Below are positions 42,960 to 52,500 of a DNA stretch of 64,000 nucleotides, one piece after another (positions within the stretch are counted from its first letter, which is position 1; the number at the start of each line of letters is the position of its first letter). The notes under the pieces are model-generated. The model was not told the DNA's origin. It ran no database searches and was given only the letters and a program-made list of their open reading frames with translations. The stretch covers positions 24,309-88,308 of the forward strand of contig JAETPW010000004.1 of the NCBI GenBank assembly GCA_021771025.1, in the 5' to 3' direction. Position numbers and translations under genes: made by a program. Source of the stretch: Clostridiaceae bacterium. Lineage in GTDB: Bacteria > Bacillota > Clostridia > TANB77 > CAG-508.

Positions 42960-44018
42960 ATGAATGAAAAGTTACAATGGTTACGTAATAAGATGAATAG
43001 TTTATCTATGCAAGGAATGATTTTAACCAATCCGATTAATATCAAGTATTTAACCAACATCGAAGCAGAAGGAACTCTTTTATTAACTCGCAAAGAAAAT
43101 ATTTATATTACTGATGGAAGGTACATTGAACAAGTGCATAGCATATTAACTCTATTTGATGAAATAATCGTTTACGATCAAAACGATATTTCAAAAGATG
43201 ACTACGAAAATTTCTTTCTATTCTGCGAAAATGTTGGGTTTGAAGAATATCATGTTTCCTATGCTACGTACAAAGAAATGATTCGAAAATACAAAATTAA
43301 TGACTTAGTAGAAACTGATCATATGATCGAAAAGCAAAGAATGATAAAAGATCAAGAAGAAATTAGTAATATAAGCAAAGCATGCAATATCACCGATAAC
43401 TGTTTTCACTATTTATTGGGATTTATCAAACCGGGAATGACCGAAAAACAAATTGCCAAAGAGATAGATGATTATTACAACGAAAGAGCAGAAGGACCAT
43501 CCTTTGAAACGATAGTCGCTTCAGGAGAAAATAGTTCAAAACCACATGCCGTACCATCTGATCGAAAGATCCAAAAACAAGACATCATCACAATCGATAT
43601 GGGATGCAAGGTAAACGGCTATTGCTCTGATATGACTAGAACAATTTTTGTAGGAAGTGTCCCAGACGAAGTAAAACCAGTGTATGATTTAGTACTCAAA
43701 AATGAAAGACAAACCATGCAAGACTACAAAGATGGAGCAAGCACCAGAATATTAACCAAAATGGTAGAAAACGACTTTAAACTACACGGATATGATCTAA
43801 TTCATAGCCTAGGGCATGGAGTAGGGTTAGAAATACATGAACCACCCTACATTAGTTACCGAAATGATGTACAATTAAAAGAAAATATGGTGGTAACTGA
43901 CGAACCGGGAATCTATCTACCCGGAAAATTTGGTGTTAGAATTGAAGATACTGTTCAGATATCTAAATTCGGGTGTAGCAGTTTAACAAATGCAGAAAGA
44001 GGTTATGTCGTGATATAG
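42960..44018 (+). CDS. M24 aminopeptidase P family (Xaa-Pro peptidase)
   Basis: 352 residues. An N-terminal creatinase-like domain (about 1-125) is followed by the pita-bread catalytic domain. Metal ligands are visible in TIDMGCKVNGYCSDMTRTI (two Asp), HSLGHGVGLEIHE (His), VVTDEPGIYLP (Glu) and FGVRIEDTV (Glu). The enzyme removes N-terminal residues ahead of proline. The location directly before efp is conserved in Firmicutes, where EF-P relieves proline-dependent ribosome stalling. The start follows AGGGGGATAGGAAG. Confidence 0.95.
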   Translation: MNEKLQWLRNKMNSLSMQGMILTNPINIKYLTNIEAEGTLLLTRKENIYITDGRYIEQVHSILTLFDEIIVYDQNDISKDDYENFFLFCENVGFEEYHVSYATYKEMIRKYKINDLVETDHMIEKQRMIKDQEEISNISKACNITDNCFHYLLGFIKPGMTEKQIAKEIDDYYNERAEGPSFETIVASGENSSKPHAVPSDRKIQKQDIITIDMGCKVNGYCSDMTRTIFVGSVPDEVKPVYDLVLKNERQTMQDYKDGASTRILTKMVENDFKLHGYDLIHSLGHGVGLEIHEPPYISYRNDVQLKENMVVTDEPGIYLPGKFGVRIEDTVQISKFGCSSLTNAERGYVVI

Positions 44019-44155
44019 TCTCCAATTGGATAAAAAACAAAAAACTTGCAAAACTATTGATTTTTTAGCATTTTTATAGTAAAATAATAAAATGTAAAAA
44101 CTCACGGATAATTTAAAAAAAATTGAGTAAAATAAAAAGTGAAAGGAGAAATAAA

Positions 44156-44722
44156 ATGGCAGGAGTATTTTCAGCAGGAGATTTTAGAAATGGAACAACA
44201 TTTGAAATGGATGGTAACGTTTTTCGTGTAGTAGAATTTCAACACGTAAAACCAGGAAAAGGATCAGCCTTTGTAAGAACAAAATTAAAAAACGTAATTT
44301 CAGGAGCAACCTTAGAAAAAACCTTCAACCCATCTGACAAATTCCCAGGAGCAGAAATTGAAAAAAAAGTAATGCAATACTTATACAGTGATGGAGGACT
44401 ATATTACTTTATGGACAACGAAACCTATGACCAAATTCCTCTAAATGCAGAACAATTAGGAGATTGCTTAAAATACTTAAAAGAAAACATGGAAGTAACC
44501 ATTCTTTCTTTTAAAGGAAACATATTTGCCGTAGAACCACCTACGTTTGTGGAATTAGAAGTTACATATACAGAACCAGGATTTAGCGGAAACACAACAA
44601 CCACCTCAGGAAAACCAGCTAAACTAGAAACAGGGCTAGAGCTACAAGTTCCTCTATTTGTTAACATTGGTGATGTATTAAAGATTGATACCAGAACATG
44701 TGAATACATGGAGAGAGTATAG
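44156..44722 (+). CDS. efp: Elongation factor P
   Basis: 188 residues. The three-domain EF-P fold starts [19 protein letters not shown]. The tip loop [15 protein letters not shown] carries the lysine at the modification position, and the C-terminal OB fold ends [23 protein letters not shown] binds between the P and E sites to promote peptide bonds at polyproline stretches. The ATG at 44156 follows AAAGGAGAAATAAA; the longer frame from 44123 lacks a site. Confidence 0.97.
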   Translation: MAGVFSAGDFRNGTTFEMDGNVFRVVEFQHVKPGKGSAFVRTKLKNVISGATLEKTFNPSDKFPGAEIEKKVMQYLYSDGGLYYFMDNETYDQIPLNAEQLGDCLKYLKENMEVTILSFKGNIFAVEPPTFVELEVTYTEPGFSGNTTTTSGKPAKLETGLELQVPLFVNIGDVLKIDTRTCEYMERV

Positions 44723-44738
44723 AAAGGTGTAAAACAAT

Positions 44739-45227
44739 ATGGGTGTATTAAAAAGCGAATATAAAAGTTTTTTAGATGACATGGAAAAAAACATCAAAGA
44801 TAAAGATGATTTAGCTTTCATCAAAAAAAGGTTTTCTGATTTTTTAGACGTTGTTTTAGATCAAATGGACTTTATTATGGACTATAAAAAAGAACAAATT
44901 TCACAATTAGAAAATACACAAAAAGAATTAGAAGAGAGAATGTCAAAAATGCAGAATATTGTCGACAATATTGAAAAAGATATATACTCTGATGAAGGGT
45001 TTGACTTTGAAATTGTCTGCCCATACTGCAATTATGAATTTGTGATTGATGTAGACGAAAACAAAACAGAAATCGAATGTCCAGAATGTCAAAACATTAT
45101 TGAATTAGATTGGTCTGGAGATCTAGATAATGATCAAGACGCATGCGGAGGAGAATGTTCTGGATGTACTGGATGTGGAAGTGAAGAAGAGTCACCAAAA
45201 TCAGATGATGATGACGATGATATGTAA
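44739..45227 (+). CDS. CD1247-type zinc-ribbon protein
   Basis: 162 residues. A helical/coiled-coil N-terminal half (LISQLENTQKELEERMSKMQ-like, residues about 25-80) is followed by a zinc ribbon with two C-x-x-C pairs (CPYCNYEF and CPECQNI). The tail is acidic and rich in Cys, Gly and Asp (GGECSGCTGCGSEEE, then a poly-Asp end). This matches the small Clostridial family annotated as CD1247 N-terminal domain proteins. Its function is unknown. It lies 16 bases after efp with AAAGGTGTAAAAC as ribosome site, so the two are co-transcribed. Confidence 0.75.
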   Translation: MGVLKSEYKSFLDDMEKNIKDKDDLAFIKKRFSDFLDVVLDQMDFIMDYKKEQISQLENTQKELEERMSKMQNIVDNIEKDIYSDEGFDFEIVCPYCNYEFVIDVDENKTEIECPECQNIIELDWSGDLDNDQDACGGECSGCTGCGSEEESPKSDDDDDDM

Positions 45228-45246
45228 ATTAGAAAAAATAAATAAA

Positions 45247-45352
45247 AAAAGTAATAAGATAAAATCTAAAATGTACCCTGTATAGTGAACAGTAAAAAAA
45301 GAGACTGTTACCTATTCAAGGGTACATTTTAATCTCTTATTGCTTTTTTTTA
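45247..45352 (+). terminator. Very long terminator hairpin after efp operon
   Basis: AAAAAAAGTAATAAGAT, then AAAATGTACCCT, pairs with AGGGTACATTTT and ATCTCTTATTGCTTTTTTT. Inner stems are ATAG/CTAT and AACAGT/ACTGTT. About 105 nt, larger than a usual terminator. Confidence 0.75.
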
Positions 45353-45417
45353 TTCTGAATTTTAGACCTAAAAATCAAAAAAACATGCAAAAAACAAAAA
45401 AGACTATTTTTATCAAA

Positions 45418-45477
45418 TGACCCTGTCCCCAAAATGGCAAAATTGCCAAAATTTACCCCGTCCCCAAAATGGGAAAA
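45418..45477 (-). repeat. REP family A copy
   Basis: CCCTGTCCCC, GGCAAAATTGCC and AATTTACCCCGTCCCC. The stop codon of the minus-strand M23 gene directly abuts it. Confidence 0.78.
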
Positions 45478-46065
45478 TTAAAAATAGAGTAAAGGGTTAA
45501 CATATTCTCCGTCAATCCTCATCCCCAGATGTAAGTGTGGACCAGTAGTTGCTCCATTAGTAGGATTTCCATTTTCATCATGATAGGGGTTTCCAGAAAC
45601 ACCATAAACATTCTTGGGGCCGACTGAACCAATCACTTGCCCCTGTTTAATTTTATCTCCTACAGACACAATAAAGTTTGGGTCTACATGGCAATAGGTA
45701 ACTTTATATTCACCAAAGGAAAGGGTTATGGTAAAACCACCAGCTCCCAAAAATTGGCGAAACGTAATTTCACCATCGTGAATAGCAATAAAATGAGTTC
45801 CGGGAGGTGCTGGGATGTCAGCTCCATAGTGAAAACTAGAGGCACCACCAGTAGGAGCAGGTCTTTTGCCAAAGGGAGAACTTATTTTAGTGTAGCCGGG
45901 TAAAGGCCAAACAAACCCATTAGGGTTAAAGTCAATAATTTCACCGTTGGAATGAGAAGAATCAGTAATATGGTTGTGAAAAACAGGAATAAAAAAGATA
46001 GAAATTAACAGAATAAATAAAAAGATAAAACAAACAAGTTGTACAATAATTTTTTGAATAAGCAT
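45478..46065 (-). CDS. M23 family metallopeptidase, membrane-anchored
   Basis: 195 residues. An N-terminal membrane anchor (LVCFIFLFILLISIFFIPVF) leads to an extracellular LytM-type domain. Zinc ligands are HYGADI (H-x-x-x-D) and HLHLG (the H-x-H end), and TYCHVDPN lies between them. M23 enzymes cut peptide cross-bridges in peptidoglycan; in spore formers, short forms act in engulfment (SpoIIQ-like), but the assignment is open. The ATG at 46065 lies close to GAGGTG; a GTG one codon upstream is possible. Confidence 0.88.
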   Translation of the reverse strand: MLIQKIIVQLVCFIFLFILLISIFFIPVFHNHITDSSHSNGEIIDFNPNGFVWPLPGYTKISSPFGKRPAPTGGASSFHYGADIPAPPGTHFIAIHDGEITFRQFLGAGGFTITLSFGEYKVTYCHVDPNFIVSVGDKIKQGQVIGSVGPKNVYGVSGNPYHDENGNPTNGATTGPHLHLGMRIDGEYVNPLLYF

Positions 46066-46346
46066 CACCTCTTTTTACGAATATACCATGAGTAGACGTA
46101 AAAAGCAAGAAAAAGTCATCGACAAAGTTTGACATAAGTTTTTTCTATTTATCATCCACCACTTACTGAAAACGGGAAAATTTGATATAAACCCTGAATT
46201 CTAATACAAATAAAGAGTAACAAGTAAAAAAATAGACAATTTATTCCTTTTATTACAATTTTTAGCATGAAGAGTGGATAAAAATTCATAGACAAGGAAT
46301 ACTACTAATAATAAAATGACAAAGAATACGAAGGAGGATTTTTATT

Positions 46347-47170
46347 ATGTTAAATATGAAGCAAAACAAAAAAGGAATAACATTGATTGCCCTAGTCATT
46401 ACCATAATTATATTATTAATCTTAGCAGGCATAACAATAGTCGCCTTAACAGGAGATAATGGAATATTAACAAGAGCCACTCAATCCAAATTCATAAATG
46501 AATTAAGCCAGTTGAAAGAAGAATTGACCATATTTCATGCTGAACAAACAACTCAAAGCCTAGGAGAATATGAGTCTGCTAGTTTAACAGCAGGGAAAGA
46601 AAGATTATCGTATAATACTAAAGGAGAAGAGCAAGGGAACATCAAAACAGTATTACCAAGTATACCAGATAAATATTTAAGCAAAATAGAAATATTAAGA
46701 GGAGAATTACTATTTTCTAGTCAAGACGCAAGAGAAATCGAATGGGCAAAAAGTTTATCCATAGCAGTTAATCCCTATCAGGTAGAAAATGGAGTATTAG
46801 AATCAGCAAATGAAAATTTACTATTAGTAGACGAAGAGGGAAATATAACCATACCAGCCAATGTCACTGAAATATGGAAACCTTTGAAATCCCAAATGGT
46901 GTAATAGAATTAGGAGAACTACTTTTTCATAATAGAAATGTTAAAGAAATAAAAATACCTACTAGTGTCAAAAAAATTGGTAATAGTTTCAATTATTGTA
47001 CTAACTTAACTAAAATAGTAATACCAAGCAATGTAGAAGAAATCAATTCAAATTGTTTTAGCTTTTGTGGCAATCTAACTGAAATTATCATCCAAAAACC
47101 CAAAAATTCTATCCAAGGAGAACCATGGGGATGCCCACAAGGAATAAGATCGGTTATCTGGCAAGAATAA
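46347..47170 (+). pseudogene. Prepilin-like leucine-rich (BspA-type) surface protein, frameshifted
   Basis: It begins with KKGITLIALVITIIILLILA, the same class III signal/helix as the protein at 35273. A linker follows, then NITIPANVTEI, the start of BspA-type leucine-rich repeats. Near 46870 the frame breaks, and the repeats continue in another frame: FEIPNGVIELGELLFHNRNV, IKIPTSVKKIGNSF, LTKIVIPSNVEEINSNCFSF. Both parts clearly belong together. One short indel separates them, probably with loss of part of a repeat. The start follows AAGGAGGATTTTTATT. BspA repeats mediate adhesion in other gut bacteria. Confidence 0.78.
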
Positions 47171-47219
47171 AGAAAAAATACTAACAATTCAAAATGATCA
47201 ATAAAAAGAAAATACGCTA

Positions 47220-47287
47220 AAATAGGAATCAGAAAATTAGAAGATCCAATTCTTATTGAGTTGATCTTCTAGTTTTCAGGTTCCTAT
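47220..47287 (+). terminator. Long imperfect hairpin
   Basis: AATAGGAA, GAAAA and TAGAAGATC pair with GATCTTCTA, TTTTC and TTCCTATT. It probably ends transcription of the prepilin/LRR gene, although the T run is weak. Confidence 0.55.
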
Positions 47288-47425
47288 TCTAAGCCATTCT
47301 CTTTTTTGACAATAAAATAAATAGAAAAAAATTTAATTACTACTTGCCAAACAGAAAAAAGTATGCTAAGATTATAAATGACTTCAAAAGTAGGTTTAAA
47401 CTACATTAACATAAAGAAAATACAT

Positions 47426-47500
47426 AGGGGTATAGTGTCAATGGTAGCACATCGGTCTCCAAAACCGCCTGTGAGGGTTCGAATCCTTCTACCCCTGCCA
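47426..47500 (+). tRNA. tRNA-Trp (CCA)
   Basis: The acceptor stem AGGGGTA pairs with TACCCCT, then discriminator G and an encoded CCA. The anticodon loop is CTCCAAA with anticodon CCA, and the T arm is GAGGGTTCGAATCCTTC. The outermost anticodon-stem pair (T-C) is mismatched. Confidence 0.95.
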
Positions 47501-47574
47501 TAAAATTTACATCATAAAAAACACACCAAATGTGGATAAATCAGTAAAAAAATCATATACTAAATTAAACAAAG

Positions 47575-47784
47575 ATTACGTTGAAGAAGAAAAAATACTG
47601 AAACCTATTGTCAAAGAGAGCAAGTGATGGTGAGATACTTGCCAATAAGCCAGTATGGGGAGCTTTGGAGTAATAGATAAATGAAGGTGCCAAAAAAAGT
47701 CAACGACTTTTTCTTTGGAATTAGGGTGGAAACGCGGAAGTAAACTTTCGTCCCTAGCATAAGCTAGTGATGGGAGTTTTTTTT
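47575..47784 (+). promoter_or_regulatory. T-box riboswitch, tRNA-Gly
   Basis: The antiterminator consensus TTAGGGTGGAAACGCGG (47721-47737) is followed by a 16-bp terminator stem (47743-47758 with 47763-47778) and a T8 run. GAAGGTGCC holds the likely specifier GGT (47686-47688, Gly). The gene directly downstream is glycyl-tRNA synthetase, as expected. Confidence 0.92.
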
Positions 47785-47826
47785 GATCTTCAAAATCACT
47801 AGCCAAAAAGAAAAGGAGGAATTTTT

Positions 47827-49209
47827 ATGGTAAAATCAATGGAAACATTAGTCAGTCTATGCAAAAACAGAGGATTTATTTATCCGGGTTCAGAAATTTA
47901 TGGAGGGTTAGCCAACACATGGGATTATGGACCATTAGGAACAGAATTAAAAAACAACATCACAGCAGCATGGCGTAAAAAATTCATTCAAGAACAACCA
48001 AACATTGTTGGTTTAGACGCAGCCATCCTAATGAACCCAGAAACTTGGGTAGCATCAGGGCACGTAGGAGGATTTTCTGATCCATTAATTGACTGTAAAG
48101 AATGTAAAACCAGACACAGAGCAGACAAACTAATCGAAGAATGGGCCCATGATCAAGGAAAAGATATGATAGCTGATGGCATGACAGAAAAACAATTAAT
48201 AGACTTTATCGTAGATAATAAAATTCCATGTCCATCCTGTGGAAAAACCAACTTCACTGACATTCGTAAGTTCAACTTAATGTTCAAAACCTTCCAAGGA
48301 GTAACCGAAGACTCAACAGCTGAAATTTACTTACGCCCAGAAACAGCACAAGGAATCTTTGTTGACTTCAAAAATATCGTAAGAACATCGAGAAAAAAAA
48401 TGCCAATGGGAATTGCCCAAATAGGAAAAGCCTTTAGAAATGAAATCACACCAGGAAACTTTATTTTTAGAACACGTGAATTTGAACAAATGGAACTAGA
48501 ATTTTTCTGCAAACCGGGAACAGACCTAGAATGGCATAAATATTGGAAAGACTATGCTGAAAATTGGCTACTAACACTAGGAATGAAAAAAGAAAATATA
48601 CGCCTAAGAGACCATTCACCAGAAGAATTAGTCTTCTACAGCAAAGCAACCACTGACATCGAATTTGCTTTCCCATTTGGTTGGGGAGAATTATGGGGAA
48701 TAGCTGATCGTACAGATTACGATTTAACCCAACACATGAATCATTCAAAACAAGATCTATCTTATTTAGATCCAGAAACCAATGAACGCTATGTGCCATA
48801 CGTAATCGAACCATCATTAGGAGTAGGGCGTGTACTACTTGCTTTTCTTTGCAACAGTTACGAAGAAGAAGAAATCGCAGAAGGAGACACCAGAGTAGTA
48901 CTTCATTTGCACCCAGCATTAGCGCCTTATAAAGTAGCCGTATTACCATTATCCAAAAAACTATCCGAAAAATCGCAAGAAGTATATGCTGGGTTAGCCA
49001 AAAAATTCATGTGCGATTACGATGAAGCAGGAAGCATTGGAAAACGTTACCGTAGAGAAGATGAAATAGGAACACCTTTCTGCATAACCGTTGACTTTGA
49101 TACGCTAGAAGATAACACCGTAACCATTCGTGACCGTGATACGATGGAACAAGTACGAGTAAATATTGATGAATTAGAAAATTGGATCGCGGAAAAAATA
49201 GAATTTTAA
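47827..49209 (+). CDS. glyQS: Glycyl-tRNA synthetase (alpha2 type)
   Basis: 460 residues, class II. The start [18 protein letters not shown] is diagnostic of the dimeric eukaryotic/archaeal-like enzyme. Motif 2 is [20 protein letters not shown] and motif 3 [14 protein letters not shown] zinc-like pair CKECKTRH...CPSCGK lies near 94-140. The C-terminal anticodon-binding domain runs from about 355. It charges tRNA-Gly and is controlled by the upstream T-box. The start follows AAAAGGAGGAATTTTT. Confidence 0.97.
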   Translation: MVKSMETLVSLCKNRGFIYPGSEIYGGLANTWDYGPLGTELKNNITAAWRKKFIQEQPNIVGLDAAILMNPETWVASGHVGGFSDPLIDCKECKTRHRADKLIEEWAHDQGKDMIADGMTEKQLIDFIVDNKIPCPSCGKTNFTDIRKFNLMFKTFQGVTEDSTAEIYLRPETAQGIFVDFKNIVRTSRKKMPMGIAQIGKAFRNEITPGNFIFRTREFEQMELEFFCKPGTDLEWHKYWKDYAENWLLTLGMKKENIRLRDHSPEELVFYSKATTDIEFAFPFGWGELWGIADRTDYDLTQHMNHSKQDLSYLDPETNERYVPYVIEPSLGVGRVLLAFLCNSYEEEEIAEGDTRVVLHLHPALAPYKVAVLPLSKKLSEKSQEVYAGLAKKFMCDYDEAGSIGKRYRREDEIGTPFCITVDFDTLEDNTVTIRDRDTMEQVRVNIDELENWIAEKIEF

Positions 49210-49226
49210 CCAAAAGAGGAAATACC

Positions 49227-50207
49227 ATGGAAAATCAATATGGGGTAACACGTGAGTTAAACGTGTTATCTCCTGAATATAAACAATTTCAAAAACTAGT
49301 CATACAATTTATGATTGATCAATATATACGAAATGAATCTCCTTACTGTCAATGCAATCACCAACAGCAAAAAAAATATATTCAGCAAGCCATAAACGAT
49401 TATGAAAATTGGTCAGAAGGAGGAAATCATTTTCAAATACTAACAGCTAGGGAAATCAGAGAAGAAATTCATGATGAAGTAAGATGGATCATGAAAGAAG
49501 TAAATCAATTTGCGGAAAATAAACAAGACAAAAATTATCAAAAAAGATTTTATTGGCTTAAGAAAGCTGGTAAAGTAATTGGTTTTCAAAAAGCAACCAT
49601 CGAAAAAAGAAAAGACAGCACAATTGGTTGGAGAAATTTAGCTTATACAGATCCTAACTATGCAGGAAAAATAATCGAACAAGAAGGGCAAAACAACAAA
49701 AAACAAAACATATTGGTAACCTCTCTACTTTACCATGAAATTGATGAGTGGTTTAACGAAAACAAAGTAACCATAGAAAAAACATTAACAGGTATTCATA
49801 TGTTAAGCAATATCCAGCTGTATATGATAGGATTAGGGTTTATGCCAATAGGAAAGAAAGAAGATTTGCTCTATTTTCAAAAAGAAAAAAATAATCCCTA
49901 TCCAAAACAAATACTAAAAAAAATATACCAAATGTATGAAGAAAACGAAAGACGAAACCAAAGAAAAAGCCATCATGAATTACAAACAGAAATAGAACAA
50001 ATCAAAGAATTCAAGCAAATTCCCCCAGCCACCAAACAAGATTTAGTAGGCATCTTGTTAAAAGAAGAGGAAAAAGGAGGCTATCGAAAATTTAGAGAAT
50101 CCCTTCGATTAAAAGAAGAAGATAAGATAGAAGATAAAAGAATAGAAAAAAATTTACGCAGAGAAGAAAACGTCACTCATAGAATAGCAGAAGACAAAGA
50201 AAAGTAA
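49227..50207 (+). CDS. Hypothetical protein, 326 residues
   Basis: Not recognised. Highly charged soluble protein: QFQKLVIQFMIDQYIRN and YCQCNHQQQKKYIQQAINDY near the start, AREIREEIHDEVRWIMKEV, and a central LAYTDPNYAGKIIEQEGQ then SLLYHEIDEWFNENKVTIEK. TGIHMLSNIQLYMIGLGFMP resembles the acetyl-CoA-binding/terminal part of GNAT folds, but this is weak. The last 90 residues are coiled-coil-like and rich in Lys, Glu and Arg. The ATG at 49227 follows AGAGGAAATACC and lies 17 bases after glyQS, so it shares the T-box transcript. Confidence 0.6.
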   Translation: MENQYGVTRELNVLSPEYKQFQKLVIQFMIDQYIRNESPYCQCNHQQQKKYIQQAINDYENWSEGGNHFQILTAREIREEIHDEVRWIMKEVNQFAENKQDKNYQKRFYWLKKAGKVIGFQKATIEKRKDSTIGWRNLAYTDPNYAGKIIEQEGQNNKKQNILVTSLLYHEIDEWFNENKVTIEKTLTGIHMLSNIQLYMIGLGFMPIGKKEDLLYFQKEKNNPYPKQILKKIYQMYEENERRNQRKSHHELQTEIEQIKEFKQIPPATKQDLVGILLKEEEKGGYRKFRESLRLKEEDKIEDKRIEKNLRREENVTHRIAEDKEK

Positions 50208-50237
50208 AAATCAACACTTCATTTTAACTAAAAATAT

Positions 50238-50280
50238 CCTGCCATAAGAAGTATTTTCCATTCTTATAGCAGGGTATTTT
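50238..50280 (+). terminator. Rho-independent terminator after glyQS operon
   Basis: CCTGC-C-ATAAGAA (50238-50250) pairs with TTCTTAT-A-GCAGG (50261-50273), followed by GTATTTT. Its right arm merges into MITE copy B. Confidence 0.72.
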
Positions 50281-50390
50281 GGGATTTTAAGCCTAACATA
50301 GCGAAAGGGGACTGCCAGACATAAATTTATCTAAAAAAACTACAGATGATTTGGCTTCAACACTACTTTAGCGTAAAACAATTAATCAGT
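50264..50390. mobile_element. MITE-like element, truncated copy B
   Basis: ATAGCAGGGT, then directly GGGATTTTAAGCCTAAC, GGGGACTGCCAGACATAA and ATTTATCT, then ACAGATGATTTGGCTTC and ACTACTTTAGCGTAAAA. This follows the right half of copy A (minus-strand reading), including its outer flank, but lacks about 40 bases of the core centre and the left arm. Confidence 0.65.
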
Positions 50391-50399
50391 AAGAACAAA

Positions 50400-50588
50400 C
50401 TAATTGTACAAATTTTTTTCATACAAATCCTGAATAAACACATCTCTCTCTTCAAAATTATCCACAAAGCCAACTTTAGCCATGTGATGTTCTTCATCAA
50501 TTCCCTGAATCCAAATAGGGCGTTCATCATAATAAACATCAAACTTTTCATCATTTGACAAAATAGAATGTACTCGTTTTAATTCCAT
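50400..50588 (-). CDS. sspH: H-type small acid-soluble spore protein
   Basis: 62 residues that match the SspH family closely: KRVHSILSNDEKFDVYYDE, then PIWIQGIDEEHHMAKV. It is a minor spore protein expressed in the forespore under sigma-G control in Bacillus; its presence shows that this organism descends from, and probably still is, a spore former. The ATG follows AGGGAGGTATAGTT on the minus strand. It converges with the glyQS operon across MITE copy B. Confidence 0.85.
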   Translation of the reverse strand: MELKRVHSILSNDEKFDVYYDERPIWIQGIDEEHHMAKVGFVDNFEERDVFIQDLYEKNLYN

Positions 50589-50660
50589 AACTATACCTCC
50601 CTAAAATCATTTATTATCAGTATATCCAATAAGAATAAAAATATAACAAAAGAATAAAAT

Positions 50661-50690
50661 GCTAAGGAAGGGTCAGACCCTTTTAGTGCA
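50661..50690. repeat. REP family C copy
   Basis: AAGGGTCAGACCCTT (50668-50682) with ATGCTAAGG and TTAGTGC flanks, inverted relative to the copy at 42902. Confidence 0.75.
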
Positions 50691-50824
50691 ATTGCTACGG
50701 TATGGACTGACGCTTTTGATAGCCTTTTGCTACCTTTTTGGTACCCTTTTACTGCATTTGACTTATCCTAAAAAGTAAGTTAAAATAAATAGGCAAGCCA
50801 AAGAAAACAAGGAGGAATGAACAA

Positions 50825-52465
50825 ATGAACCAAGACAAATTAATAGAAATAACCAAACAGCAAGAAGGGATGACCGTTAACCAAATTTTTGAGCAACAAA
50901 TCAACGAAAGTACCTACCAAGTGGTAGGCTGTACAGTAAAAAACGAATATAAAAATTTAGAATATCCTGTACGAGAAGGTGACAAAATTAAACTAATTCA
51001 AGTTTCTTCCAAAGAAGGAATGAAAATCTACATAAGAACCTTAGTTTATGTGATGGGAAAAGCTTTTGAAACATTATTCCCAAACGAAAAATTAACCGTA
51101 GAATATCAACTAGGAAATGCCATGTTTTGTAAATGTGATACCTTAACTGTAACAAAAGAAATGATAGAACAAATAAAAACGAAAATACAAGAAATGGTAA
51201 ACCAAAATCTACCAATTCAAAAAATAATTATGACACGAAAGGAAGCAGAAACATTTTACGAAACTCACATTACATCAAAAGGAAGATTACAACTTGATTT
51301 AACGGAAAACCAAGAAATTTATATTTATCAATGTGAAGATTACTACAACTATTGTTATGGAACATTAGCCAATCGAACAGGAGTTATTCAAGAATTCGAC
51401 ATTATACGCTATTTTGATGGATTTTTAATTCGTTATCCGAGCAGTAAGTCACCAAATGAAATTACTCCATTTAAAGAAACAAAAAAACTATCTTGGGCAT
51501 TTGAAGAATATGAAAAAATTCATCGAGTGCTAGATGTAAATACCGTATATAAACTAAATAAAGCCATAGAAGAAAAACGAATGAAAGACATCATCATGTT
51601 AGCAGAAGCTTTGCATGAAAAGAAAATAGCCATGATAGCAGACAATATCGCCAAAACCAAAAACATAAAAATGATATTAATTGCGGGGCCTTCATCATCA
51701 GGAAAGACAACATTTGCTCAACGTTTAGGTATTCAACTACGACTAAATGGGCTAAAGCCAGTGACCATATCAGTAGACAATTATTTTGTAGAAAGACAAG
51801 ATACACCAAGAGATAGCAATGGTGAATATGATTTTGAATGTATAGAAGCCATAGACCTAGCTTTATTAAATGATCACCTAGTAAAATTACTAAACGGAGA
51901 AAAAATCGAAATGCCACAATTTGACTTTCACGTAGGAAGCAAAAAATACACAGGCAAAACGATGAAATTAGCAGAAGACGAGATTTTAGTGATGGAAGGA
52001 ATACACTGCTTAAATGATGAATTAACCCGCCAAATAGCTAAAGAACAAAAATACAAAATATACATTAGCGCGTTAACCGTATTAAATATGGATCGCTATA
52101 ATCGTATTTCTACAACAGACACAAGACTCATCAGAAGAATAGTAAGAGACCATCAATTCAGAGGATATACAGCCAAACATACCATAGCAACATGGCATAA
52201 AGTAACCGAAGGAGAAGAAAAAAATATATTTCCATATCAAGAAGAAGCAAACACTATAGTCAACACATCATTAATTTATGAATTAAATGCCTTAAAACCA
52301 ATTGCCATGCCACTATTACAAGAAATAAAACAAGAAGAACCAGAATATGCAGAAGCCCAAAGACTAATTGATATATTAAAATACTTTAATCCTATTCCAA
52401 AAGAATATGTACCAGCAAACTCATTACTAAAAGAATTTTTAGGAGGCGGAGATTTCAAGTACTAA
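50825..52465 (+). CDS. Nucleoside kinase with TGS/ThrRS-like N-domain (uridine-kinase-like)
   Basis: 546 residues. The N-terminal 70 residues form a TGS-like ubiquitin fold, the next part resembles the ThrRS/AlaRS second additional domain (about 70-220), and the C-terminal half is a uridine-kinase P-loop domain. Motifs are LIAGPSSSGKTTFAQRL (near 282) and DRYNRISTTDTRLIRRIVRD. This three-part layout is standard for the Clostridial nucleoside kinase paralogue. It may phosphorylate uridine/cytidine or a tRNA-related substrate; this is not proven. The start follows AAGGAGGAATGAACA. Confidence 0.92.
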   Translation: MNQDKLIEITKQQEGMTVNQIFEQQINESTYQVVGCTVKNEYKNLEYPVREGDKIKLIQVSSKEGMKIYIRTLVYVMGKAFETLFPNEKLTVEYQLGNAMFCKCDTLTVTKEMIEQIKTKIQEMVNQNLPIQKIIMTRKEAETFYETHITSKGRLQLDLTENQEIYIYQCEDYYNYCYGTLANRTGVIQEFDIIRYFDGFLIRYPSSKSPNEITPFKETKKLSWAFEEYEKIHRVLDVNTVYKLNKAIEEKRMKDIIMLAEALHEKKIAMIADNIAKTKNIKMILIAGPSSSGKTTFAQRLGIQLRLNGLKPVTISVDNYFVERQDTPRDSNGEYDFECIEAIDLALLNDHLVKLLNGEKIEMPQFDFHVGSKKYTGKTMKLAEDEILVMEGIHCLNDELTRQIAKEQKYKIYISALTVLNMDRYNRISTTDTRLIRRIVRDHQFRGYTAKHTIATWHKVTEGEEKNIFPYQEEANTIVNTSLIYELNALKPIAMPLLQEIKQEEPEYAEAQRLIDILKYFNPIPKEYVPANSLLKEFLGGGDFKY

Positions 52466-52500
52466 AAGTAAAACACAGGAAGGAGAAAGCAAGAGAAAAA

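Noticed and set aside
48467-48949. Long minus-strand frame inside glyQS
   Set aside because: It is the antisense shadow of the synthetase gene, with no start site and no recognisable family.
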